Positions 9,214 through 18,031 of a stretch of 64,000 nucleotides of DNA are shown piece after piece (the stretch's first letter is position 1; each line of letters starts with the position of its first letter). Under the pieces are notes generated by a model, which ran no database searches, was not told the DNA's origin, and saw nothing but the letters and a program-made list of their open reading frames with translations. Position numbers and translations under genes: made by a program. Origin of the DNA: Caldithrix sp. (GTDB lineage: Bacteria; Zhuqueibacterota; Zhuqueibacteria; Thermofontimicrobiales; Sulfurfontimicrobiaceae); the NCBI GenBank assembly GCA_020722815.1, contig DYKB01000023.1, positions 1 to 64,000 on the forward strand, read 5' to 3'.

Positions 9214-9377
9214 GAGTGAACATTGAAGTTTAATAATTTTTAGTATACGATTACCACCGGAGTTAATTATATTTCGAGTCAGGATATTACGGTGAATTTA
9301 ATTTCAAACAATCCTGATCCGTTAGCAAGGAAAGAGAAATACCGGGGAGAATCAATAGCAAAGCACGGAGTCATTTG

Positions 9378-12086
9378 ATGAAAAAATTCATCACATTGTT
9401 AATAATTCATTTCCTAATTGGGCAAATTATCTTAATTGTACCGGCTGTTCACGCTCAGCGTGCGGATGATTTCTTTCAACAGGCAAAGAACGCCCAATCC
9501 GATAATGAAAAAATTGATTTGCTAAAAAAAGCCTTGCAGCAAAATCCCAGACATTCGGATGCATATCTGGAATTAGGCCAGGTTTATTTACGTTTGGGTA
9601 AATATAAAGATGCAGAAGACGCCCTGACACAGGCAGTGATTCAGGGATCTGGCAATTTAATGACCTTCATCTATCTGGGTGATACCTATCGGAAAATGGG
9701 ACAACCAAAAGACGCTGCTTCGGCCTACGAGTCCGCAATAAAAAAAGAGCCCAAAAATGCAACCGCTCATTTTCGACTCATTGAAATGTATCTACAGGCG
9801 AATAATTATGATGAAGCGCTCAGAAGAGCGCAAGATGGTTTGAAAAATTTGGGATTAGCAAATGCCGATCTCTGGTACTATACCGGAGAAAGTTATCGGG
9901 GAAAAGGTCAATTGAATGATGCAAAAACCTATTACCAGGCGGCTTTAAAATATAATAAATCACATACGCGTGCGCAAGCTGCCCTGGCAGGCCTGGATAA
10001 TTTAGCGAAAATAGCCTCAATCGAAAAAGAACTGGAGCAGGCGGCTAATGCCAATAATGCTGATCTGGCAATTCAAAAAATAAATGAAATAAAACGGCTG
10101 GACAGAAATTATTCAAATCTTCCCAAATGGAATTCTGAAATCGCTAAAATTTATTTTATGCAGGGAAATGCTGACCAACAAAAAGGAGATAAGGTATCAG
10201 CACTATCCAATTACCAATTAGCTGAAAATTATAATAAAAATTTCCCGGGATTGCAAGCTGCGATTAATAAAATTAAAAATGAGACTGATCACCAAACACA
10301 ACTGGTGAGTGAATATGAAAATGGTTTACGCGCTTATAATAAAAAACAGTGGCGAAGTGCGATTATTCACTTTTCACAGGTGAGAAATATTGACGCGGAT
10401 TATAAGAATACCACCTCGCTTCTCCGGATTGCCCAACAGGAATTAGAAAAAGCGACGCCCGTCAGAACTGATGAAAAAATTGCGACCCAACCCCCGGTCA
10501 TTTCAGATGATTTACAAAACAAACTGCAGTCATTGTATGATGAAGGGGTAAAACGGACAGAAAAAGCATTATGGCCGGCTGCAATTGTTAAATTTGATTC
10601 AGCACTTCAAATTAAACCAGATTTTACCGATGCACAGGCGATGAAAGCGTATGCGCAGGGTTCATTAGCACTTGACCAAAGAAAGTGGACTGACGCCCAG
10701 CAATTCTTTTCACGCGCCGAACAACTTAATTCGAGTAATTTGCAGTTTGTTGCCGCCAATTTCTATGCACAGGCCCGTATTGATTCAAACCAGGGTCGAA
10801 TTGCCGACGCGATTGAGAAACTTCAAAATGTGCAAAAATTAGGATTCAATTTTCGGGATACGCGTGAATTATTAGCGAATGCAAGCCGAACCGAGGAACC
10901 AGAAACCGTGGAAAGCACCAGAACGACATTCAAGACACTCATCCCATATATCGCAATTGGATTGTTTGTGATTATTCTGGTCGCGATTCTGAGTTTACGC
11001 AAAAAAGTGGCGCCGGCACGCGCCAGAGCTCAGGTAAAACCGATGCCTGCGGTCGCTGGTCCAGGTACACCTCCCAAACAATTTCGACCATCAGAAGAAG
11101 TTCAGACTCTCGTAAAAGGACCTCGTGCTGCAGGAAGTAAATCGAAACAGAGATTTAATATAGATTCAGATACGGCATCTGAGGACGTCGCCGTTGCCAC
11201 GCCGTCATCAATTGATGAGGAAGCCACCCGAATTATGAGCAATGTGGTCACTTCACCCAAATGGCTACAGAATCGGTATGAAATCAAATCCCAGATTGGC
11301 AAAGGCGCCATGGGTTGTGTTTATAAAGCATACGATCATCGATTGAAACGAACAATTGTCCTCAAAGAAATTCGGATGGATATCGGTTTGGAACCGGCTG
11401 AATATGATAAATTAAAAGAACGATTCGAACGAGAAGCGCTTTCGGCAGCCCGATTGAATCATACCAATATCGTGACGGTTTTCGATATTATTGAGGATGG
11501 CAATAAGGTTTACATCGCCATGGAATATATCGATGGCGTTAATTTACTGACCCGATTGCGGGAAAAGAAAGTCATTGCGCCAAAAGATGCAGTGGAAATT
11601 ACAATTCAGGCCTGCCAGGCCCTGGATTTTGCGCATAAGGCTAAAATAGTCCATCGCGATATTAAACCATCCAATATCATGCTGGTGGATACTGGCGGCA
11701 TGCGACAAATTAAAATCGTCGACTTTGGTGTGGCCAAGATGTCCGATTCCAGCACATTGACACAGGCAGGAAGCAGTTTGGGGACTCCCAGTTATATGTC
11801 TCCCGAACAAATTGAAGGCAAACCGATTGATGGACGCTCGGATATCTTTTCATTGGGAGTCGTTTTTTATGAGATGCTGGCTGGCGAACGACCTTTTAAA
11901 GGTGAGAATTTAGCTTCCATCATTGTTAAAATCATTCAGGCACAACCACGTCGCGTTTCGGAAATTAAAAAAGACCTTCCTCCTGAACTGGAGAATATCA
12001 TCTTCAAGATGCTGGAAAAAGATCCTGAAAAACGGTATCAAACCGGCCAGGAGGTTATCGAAGATCTCAAGAAAGTTTATGGTTAA
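9378..12086 (+). CDS. TPR-transmembrane Ser/Thr protein kinase
   Basis: About 902 residues. The ATG at 9378 has GGAG seven bases upstream and opens a signal peptide ending HAQ. A large TPR array (about 30-500) should lie in the periplasm. A single membrane segment (TLIPYIAIGLFVIILVAIL, about 520-540) is followed by a low-complexity linker and a complete kinase domain (about 633-895). All catalytic elements are seen: GKGAMGCVYKA glycine loop, lysine in IVLKEI, VHRDIKPSNIM, VDFGVAK, and GTPSYMSPEQI. The sensor-first, kinase-last order is the reverse of the PknB type. It shares this order with the preceding pseudokinase. Only 24 bp separate it from the next kinase. Confidence 0.92.
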   Translation: MKKFITLLIIHFLIGQIILIVPAVHAQRADDFFQQAKNAQSDNEKIDLLKKALQQNPRHSDAYLELGQVYLRLGKYKDAEDALTQAVIQGSGNLMTFIYLGDTYRKMGQPKDAASAYESAIKKEPKNATAHFRLIEMYLQANNYDEALRRAQDGLKNLGLANADLWYYTGESYRGKGQLNDAKTYYQAALKYNKSHTRAQAALAGLDNLAKIASIEKELEQAANANNADLAIQKINEIKRLDRNYSNLPKWNSEIAKIYFMQGNADQQKGDKVSALSNYQLAENYNKNFPGLQAAINKIKNETDHQTQLVSEYENGLRAYNKKQWRSAIIHFSQVRNIDADYKNTTSLLRIAQQELEKATPVRTDEKIATQPPVISDDLQNKLQSLYDEGVKRTEKALWPAAIVKFDSALQIKPDFTDAQAMKAYAQGSLALDQRKWTDAQQFFSRAEQLNSSNLQFVAANFYAQARIDSNQGRIADAIEKLQNVQKLGFNFRDTRELLANASRTEEPETVESTRTTFKTLIPYIAIGLFVIILVAILSLRKKVAPARARAQVKPMPAVAGPGTPPKQFRPSEEVQTLVKGPRAAGSKSKQRFNIDSDTASEDVAVATPSSIDEEATRIMSNVVTSPKWLQNRYEIKSQIGKGAMGCVYKAYDHRLKRTIVLKEIRMDIGLEPAEYDKLKERFEREALSAARLNHTNIVTVFDIIEDGNKVYIAMEYIDGVNLLTRLREKKVIAPKDAVEITIQACQALDFAHKAKIVHRDIKPSNIMLVDTGGMRQIKIVDFGVAKMSDSSTLTQAGSSLGTPSYMSPEQIEGKPIDGRSDIFSLGVVFYEMLAGERPFKGENLASIIVKIIQAQPRRVSEIKKDLPPELENIIFKMLEKDPEKRYQTGQEVIEDLKKVYG

Positions 12087-12110
12087 AAATATATCAGGGA
12101 GTTTTAATCA

Positions 12111-14006
12111 TTGGCAGATAATTTATTAGGTTCCGAATTAGGAAATGGTCGTTTTAAAATCATCGGTGATCGGCCGCTCGGCAAAGGTGGTTTTGCTACC
12201 GTCTATCTGGGAATTCAGCGGCCCCTTAACCGAAAAGTTGCCATTAAAGTACTAGCCACCAGTGCTGCCGAAGATGAAGAACTGGTTAAACGCTTCATTC
12301 GGGAAGCACGGGTCATGGCAATGTTCGATCATCCCAACATCATTAAAGTAATCGATAGTGGTTCGGAAAATGGCATCCACTATTTTGTGATGAATTATAT
12401 GCCAACGAGCTTGCGAACGATTCTCCAATTACCGGAAAATAAAAATGGACTCCGTCTTGATCACTGGCTTAAAATTGCGAAAGATCTGGCTTCGGCTCTT
12501 AATTATATTTACCATCATAGTACCGTAAAAGAATTTGTTCATCGGGACATCAAACCAGGTAATATCATGTTTGATGAATCAGATAATGCTATTTTAACTG
12601 ATTTTGGTCTGGTGAAGGGCGAACAATTCTCCCAATTAACACTCAAAGATACCGTCATGGGCACGCCCAAATATATGTCGCCGGAACAGGTAAAAGGCGA
12701 AAAACTGGATCACCGATCTGATCTGTATTCGCTGGGAGTCGTGCTTTTTGAAATGTTAGTGGGTCGTCCACCTTTCATCGGGGAGCCATTGACTATTTGC
12801 CATAAACAAGTGGCAGAATTTCCCCCCCCTCCGCATGAATTTAAAGCGCAAATCCCGCTGCGATTCGAACAAATCGTCCTTAAATTATTAGAAAAAAATT
12901 CAGCGAAGCGATTTCAAACAGCGGAAGAGCTTCTTGAAGCGCTTGAAGATTTGGAAACTGTTTCCCGAAGTGGACATAGCTCCCGGAAAACGCGCTTGAT
13001 GGTTCCAAAAACAGAAGCGGATGCCGCAAATCTGCCGGAAGAATCCGCTCCGAGTAAAATGCAACCGACATTTCGTTCACCCAAACATGTTGAAAAAACG
13101 CGTTCTTACAATGATTTCTCAACCGAAAAAACTTCACGGCCATTTTACCAGAATTCTTTTTTTCTCTGGTCAACGATTCTGATTTTAATGGGATTAATCT
13201 CCGTAACTGCCTATAAACTATTAATTCCTGAAGCACCGGTGGTTGCGGAATCAGCACTTGTCAAAATGGTTTCCATTCCGCCGGAAGCATCGATTCGGAT
13301 TAATAATTCATCAATCAACCAGACGACACCAACTGAGTTCGCTGTTTTACCAGGGGATTCCCTGAAAATTGAATTCATCCTACAAAATTTTCAGCCTTAC
13401 ATTCAGAAAATTTTTATCGCAAAAGCTGAAACCATCCATATTAAAGCTGAATTACAGCCACTCGTTACCCAAAATGAAGAAATACCAACTCAACCGACCG
13501 AAAACATTACCGGAGATCCAAAAATACTTACCGGTAATTTACACATAATTTCAAAACCATCCGGCGCAAATATTTTTCAGGATGGCAAAAAATTGGCGCA
13601 AAAAACCCCCGCAACGCTAAAGGATCTGCCGGCTGGCGAAACCAAAATTCGTCTTGAATTGGCTGGATATGAGGCGTGGACGCAATCAATTGTAATTCAA
13701 CCGGCGAAAACGGATAATATTTCTGCAACTTTGACAAAAATTAAAAAATCAGTTCCTGAAACCACCCCAAACACCATGGGAGAAGTCAGTATCGTATCAA
13801 TCCCAACCTGGGGTGTCATTTATATCGAGGGGGTAACCGACAGTATGGGAACCACCCCGATGGCGTTTAAATTAGCCGCCAGAGACCAACCTTATCGCAT
13901 TACAATTAAAAGATTTAATCATGAAGTCATTGAAGGATTTCAAGAAGTTGTCGTCACCCCCGGTTCATCTCAACATTTAACTTTCAACTTGAAGGAAAAA
14001 AAGTAA
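12111..14006 (+). CDS. Ser/Thr kinase with three PEGA domains
   Basis: 631 residues from a TTG start, with AGGGAG nine bases upstream. The cytoplasmic N-terminal kinase (about 15-280) has GKGGFATVYLG, VAIKVLA, VHRDIKPGNIMF, LTDFGLVKG and GTPKYMSPEQV, so it should be active. One membrane segment (about 349-368) leads to a periplasmic part with three PEGA-type beta modules starting near residues 381, 476 and 558 (for example ISKPSGANIFQDGKKL and SIPTWGVIYIEG). PEGA modules are common on surface sensors and are thought to bind envelope components. The orientation is the usual PknB-like one, opposite to its two neighbours. Confidence 0.92.
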   Translation: MADNLLGSELGNGRFKIIGDRPLGKGGFATVYLGIQRPLNRKVAIKVLATSAAEDEELVKRFIREARVMAMFDHPNIIKVIDSGSENGIHYFVMNYMPTSLRTILQLPENKNGLRLDHWLKIAKDLASALNYIYHHSTVKEFVHRDIKPGNIMFDESDNAILTDFGLVKGEQFSQLTLKDTVMGTPKYMSPEQVKGEKLDHRSDLYSLGVVLFEMLVGRPPFIGEPLTICHKQVAEFPPPPHEFKAQIPLRFEQIVLKLLEKNSAKRFQTAEELLEALEDLETVSRSGHSSRKTRLMVPKTEADAANLPEESAPSKMQPTFRSPKHVEKTRSYNDFSTEKTSRPFYQNSFFLWSTILILMGLISVTAYKLLIPEAPVVAESALVKMVSIPPEASIRINNSSINQTTPTEFAVLPGDSLKIEFILQNFQPYIQKIFIAKAETIHIKAELQPLVTQNEEIPTQPTENITGDPKILTGNLHIISKPSGANIFQDGKKLAQKTPATLKDLPAGETKIRLELAGYEAWTQSIVIQPAKTDNISATLTKIKKSVPETTPNTMGEVSIVSIPTWGVIYIEGVTDSMGTTPMAFKLAARDQPYRITIKRFNHEVIEGFQEVVVTPGSSQHLTFNLKEKK

Positions 14007-14180
14007 AAATTTGATACACGTTACATTTTTTCTGCAAAGTTATTGATATATTTTTATAGAAGACTTTTTAAACCATGAATTGTTAACTGGTCAATGAAAT
14101 ACATAATCTTTAATAAATTTTATCAGGAGTAATTGAGCTTTTCAATTGAGCTTGTTCATCAAAAACAGGAGGATTTTTTA

Positions 14181-15221
14181 ATGAAAAAATTTTTTAACCA
14201 TGATAAAATACACATTCAATTTATTTTAATGTGCAGCATAATTTGTTTAATGCTAACCGCAGCCCAGTCACAAGTCAACCTGACCAATGAAATAACAAAC
14301 GCAAGAACATTGTATAATTCAGCCCGATTCGAAGAAGCCATCTCAAAATTAAATGAACTGCTTAAAATTGAATCCGCATCCGAAAAACAACGCGTTGAAA
14401 TTTATCAACTATTAGGCTTTGCATTAGTCGCCAGGGGATATTATACCCAGGCAAAGGAAGCTGTTGAAAAAATAATCGAATTAGATCCAAACATTCAGTT
14501 CGATCCGGAATTGGTCCCGCCCAAAATGATGAAAATTTACTATGCTGTCTGGAAAGAAAAACAGGGCACCAATCAAATTGAAAATCAAAACGATCCGGGG
14601 ATTCAGACGGTTGCCATTCTCGACTTTGACAATAACTCAATTGGCGATGACAAGCAAATCTGGGAGCCAATGGGAAAAGGTCTGGCGCAGATGCTTATTA
14701 CCGATCTCTCCAAGATTGTTAAGTTGAAAGTGGTGGAACGTGAGCGAATTCAATATATTCTGGATGAATTGAAATTACAAAAAGGTGAAGCTTTTGATGA
14801 AAAATCTGTGGTGCAAATTGGCAAACAGCTAGGTGTGCACGCCATGTTATTTGGTGGTTTCTCAAAAATTGACAAAATGGTTCGAATCGATGCCCGTCTT
14901 ATCAAAGTCGAGACCAGCGAGCTCATCAAAGCCGAAGAAATTACCGGCAAAGCGGAAGAATTTATTAATCTTGAAAAAGAATTAGCCCTCAAAATTACTA
15001 AAAATCTAGATGTTGAGCTTTCGAAATATGAAGGTAAATTAATCGAAAAGATCGAAAATCGTTCACTCGAGGCAGCCCTGGCTTATTCCGAAGGTTTAAG
15101 TTTACTGGATAAAGAAGATTATCAAAACGCCATGCGAAAATTTCAGGAAGCCCTGAAGTATAATCCAAATTATGCCGCTGCCCAGAAAAAAATAGATTTG
15201 ATTAAGCCGCTTGTCTCATAA
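14181..15221 (+). CDS. Secreted TPR-CsgG-like protein
   Basis: The ATG at 14181 with GGAGG 8 bases upstream is preferred, since it opens MKKFFNHDKIH and a signal peptide ending in AQS; a TTG at 14133 also has AGGAG. The 346-residue product has an N-terminal TPR-like helical part, a central CsgG/TolB-like domain (VAILDFDNNSIGD, KGLAQMLITDLSKI, VVERERIQYILDEL, IGKQLGVHAMLFGGF) and a C-terminal TPR. The central block is shared with the next gene, including the run KGLAQMLITDLSK. Family members are often periplasmic or outer-membrane assembly proteins. Role here inferred, not known. Confidence 0.75.
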   Translation: MKKFFNHDKIHIQFILMCSIICLMLTAAQSQVNLTNEITNARTLYNSARFEEAISKLNELLKIESASEKQRVEIYQLLGFALVARGYYTQAKEAVEKIIELDPNIQFDPELVPPKMMKIYYAVWKEKQGTNQIENQNDPGIQTVAILDFDNNSIGDDKQIWEPMGKGLAQMLITDLSKIVKLKVVERERIQYILDELKLQKGEAFDEKSVVQIGKQLGVHAMLFGGFSKIDKMVRIDARLIKVETSELIKAEEITGKAEEFINLEKELALKITKNLDVELSKYEGKLIEKIENRSLEAALAYSEGLSLLDKEDYQNAMRKFQEALKYNPNYAAAQKKIDLIKPLVS

Positions 15222-15478
15222 TACTTTCGAAGTGTATTTCACCCCAAAATGCATTTATTCCTTCCGTAGATATTAAATGAAATCTCAATTTAACAATTTT
15301 AATACAGCGGGTCTAAAAATCTATGGAAATTACAAATCACAAAATTTTAATCGTAATTAACTTTATGCAATAGCATTCCATCATAAATATAAATCGCAAT
15401 CAGTCAGAAAGCCGATTGCTATTTCGAAAAGAAAATAACTGACAACCCAGTTTGACAAATTAAGCAGATGGCGAAAAT

Positions 15479-16756
15479 ATGCGAAAAATCCTGGTACCTG
15501 TCCTGTTCATTTTGTTTTTTAATTGCACTTCCTATCATTATTGGGAAGGGAAAAGCTTGTTACAGGACAAAAAATATAACGATGCACTCGTAAAATTTCT
15601 TCTCGCTGAGAAAAAAGCGCCGAATGATTATAAAATTAAACGTGATATTGGAATTGCTTTATTTGAACAAAAAAATTACGCCTTGGCCTTAAAAAAACTC
15701 CAGGCCGCCAATGCCATTCATTCGGATGATAATCTGGTTCACTTCTATATGGGACGTATTTATGAGGCTTCAGGCCAATATGATGAAGCCCTTAATGAAT
15801 ACACTCGATGCAAAAAATCGAGAATCTTTAATCAAATTGCACCTTTAATTGATAGACGGATTGAAGATATTTTTCGAAAAAAAATAGCGGACGAGGTGAA
15901 ACAAGCCGTTCAGGCTGAACGAAGCTTACAGTTCGCCCTCATTCCGGAAAATACCATCGCGGTACTCTATTTCAAGAATCTGGATAATTGGGAACGATTG
16001 ACGCCGCTCGAAAAAGGTCTGGCCCAGATGCTGATTACCGATTTATCGAAAGTCCGGATGCTGAAAATGCTCGAACGATTGCGATTGGAACAGCTTATCC
16101 AGGAATTAAATTTATCAAACACCGATCTTTTCGCTCCCGAACAAGTACCACGCTTGGGTAAACTTCTTGGTTCACAAAAATTAGTAAAAGGTGGTTTTAA
16201 AAGCAATGAAGAAGGTGAGGTTCAAATTATTGCCGCTGTTGTCGAATCAGAATCAGGGGCATTAGTAAACCGGGAAATTATTGTAAGCGGTGGCATTCAT
16301 AATTTTTTTGAACTGGAAAAGAATCTGGTTTTTAAAATTATCGAAAATCTGGGGATTCAGCTCGCTTATTCAGAAATTGAAGCTATTAAGGAAGTTCCCA
16401 CCAAAAATTTGTTGGCATATCTGGCTTATGCCCAGGGACTGGATTTCGAAGATCAGGGTTTGTTTACAGAAGCAAATCACTCATTCGAGCAAGCGGTTAA
16501 AATCGATCCCCATTTTACAGATGCCCGGATAAAGGTGGATTTATTTAAAAACGAAGTGCTATCCGAACAAGAGCTTTCAAATCTAATGATGAAAATGGTG
16601 GAACGTACGCCGTTAAGTCGGTTGGAAAATACGGGTCAAAATTTAGTGAAGCACTCACTGCCAATTGATGCAGAAAATCCTTCAGCCAGCCGGCCAGCCG
16701 CAACCGGAACAGTCGTCATTACCGGGACGCTTCCGTCCGTGGATACCAGACGTTAG
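15479..16756 (+). CDS. TPR-CsgG-like lipoprotein
   Basis: 425 residues. The N-terminus (MRKILVPVLFILFFNCTS) is a lipoprotein signal with the cysteine at residue 16. TPR repeats follow (about 20-120), then a CsgG/TolB-like domain (IAVLYFKNLDNWERLTPLEKG, AQMLITDLSKVRML, LGKLLGSQKLVKGGF), then a C-terminal TPR (YAQGLDFEDQGLFTEANHSF) and a disordered Ser/Thr/Pro tail. It is a paralogue of the gene before it, separated by a 257-bp gap in which I see nothing clear. Likely an outer-membrane-anchored partner of the barrel protein 29 bp downstream. Confidence 0.75.
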   Translation: MRKILVPVLFILFFNCTSYHYWEGKSLLQDKKYNDALVKFLLAEKKAPNDYKIKRDIGIALFEQKNYALALKKLQAANAIHSDDNLVHFYMGRIYEASGQYDEALNEYTRCKKSRIFNQIAPLIDRRIEDIFRKKIADEVKQAVQAERSLQFALIPENTIAVLYFKNLDNWERLTPLEKGLAQMLITDLSKVRMLKMLERLRLEQLIQELNLSNTDLFAPEQVPRLGKLLGSQKLVKGGFKSNEEGEVQIIAAVVESESGALVNREIIVSGGIHNFFELEKNLVFKIIENLGIQLAYSEIEAIKEVPTKNLLAYLAYAQGLDFEDQGLFTEANHSFEQAVKIDPHFTDARIKVDLFKNEVLSEQELSNLMMKMVERTPLSRLENTGQNLVKHSLPIDAENPSASRPAATGTVVITGTLPSVDTRR

Positions 16757-16785
16757 GTTAATCAAAACAATAACGGGAAATTACA

Positions 16786-17907
16786 ATGAAATCTATTAAA
16801 AATATATTGTTACTTTTTATATTCGCCGGGCAACTACCGATTTGGTCGCAACCAGCGTTCCGTTATCCTGCGCGATATGCCAATATCTCAACCGGTGTTT
16901 GGTACCGAACGCTCACGCTAAAACAGGACAGCGCTGAATATTCGATCTCCCAGCTTATTTCACCCTTAACAGTTGTAAATCCTGTTACGAATAAATTTAA
17001 ATTACTTTTTTCGACATCTTATGCCGGGGCACTTTTTCAACAGAATTTAGATCGAGAACTCAACGGGATGACCGACGGCAAGATAAAAGGGTTTTATTAT
17101 CTGAATGAAGAGCATCTCCTCCTTAATTTTGGTATCAGTGTGCCTTATGGAAAAAATCAATTCAATCTACGCGAGGCGATGGTAGCTGAACAGCTTTATG
17201 AAAATATTTTTGGTTTTGGTGTCAAACGATATGGTGAAGGATTTGATTTCGATACAGGAATTTCAACAGCCTTTCGATTGGGAAATCAATTTATAGCCGG
17301 CGGGGGGATCGGATATTTATTACGCGGTTCATATAATTTTGCCGAAAAAAGTACATTCCGGCTCAAACCCGGCAATGAAGTTACGCTCAATCTGGGACTT
17401 GATTTCGAAAGTGACAGTGTATTTATCCGAACAGATTTTTTATTTCGCACTTTTTCAGCGGATAAAATTGAACAAAAATCATTTTTTCAGCAGGGAAATC
17501 AGTATGAATGGTCGGGCTATCTGGTTATTCGGCAACATCCGTTCATCTTTAATTTCTCGCTGAAAAATATTTTTAAAGCGAATAATAAATTTTTTAATCG
17601 ATTTCAGAATTTTCAATATGAGGGAAAAAAATTTATCAGCAACAGCTTTTACAGCCAGTTAAAAACGATTTATAACTTTTCCCCGGCGCAATCACTGACG
17701 GCTAAATTGGGCATTAATAAATTTGGACATAGCGATCGGCAACTCGGTGATGCCACCCTCTTTAATGGCGGCGCCGGAACTCAACGAAAATTTTCTGAAA
17801 ACTTTATATTGGGGATTGAACTGCAATATTTATTTGGCGCTGCATTGAAAGATAAGTTAGATATCACGGGGTGGGACGGGATGATGACTATTCAGGTTCG
17901 ATTTTAA
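16786..17907 (+). CDS. Outer-membrane beta-barrel protein, unassigned
   Basis: 373 residues with a signal peptide ending near WSQ. The mature protein is a run of alternating amphipathic strands rich in aromatic residues and glycine (for example HLLLNFGISVPYGKNQF, FIAGGGIGYLLRGSYNF, FILGIELQYLFGAAL), and it ends in an aromatic-containing terminal strand (MMTIQVRF), the usual barrel insertion signal. I do not recognise a specific family. It lies 29 bp after the TPR-CsgG lipoprotein and 124 bp before the FN3 giant, so a pore or assembly role in the same envelope system is reasonable but inferred. Confidence 0.7.
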   Translation: MKSIKNILLLFIFAGQLPIWSQPAFRYPARYANISTGVWYRTLTLKQDSAEYSISQLISPLTVVNPVTNKFKLLFSTSYAGALFQQNLDRELNGMTDGKIKGFYYLNEEHLLLNFGISVPYGKNQFNLREAMVAEQLYENIFGFGVKRYGEGFDFDTGISTAFRLGNQFIAGGGIGYLLRGSYNFAEKSTFRLKPGNEVTLNLGLDFESDSVFIRTDFLFRTFSADKIEQKSFFQQGNQYEWSGYLVIRQHPFIFNFSLKNIFKANNKFFNRFQNFQYEGKKFISNSFYSQLKTIYNFSPAQSLTAKLGINKFGHSDRQLGDATLFNGGAGTQRKFSENFILGIELQYLFGAALKDKLDITGWDGMMTIQVRF

Positions 17908-18031
17908 TCATAAAGTATCTCTAAAATTGATTAGAATTATGATTTCTTAATTAAAAAAACATATTGAAAAATTGTGAGAACATATCAATCCATCATGATC
18001 ATTTTTAAAAAATTATCAAAGGATGCGAACA

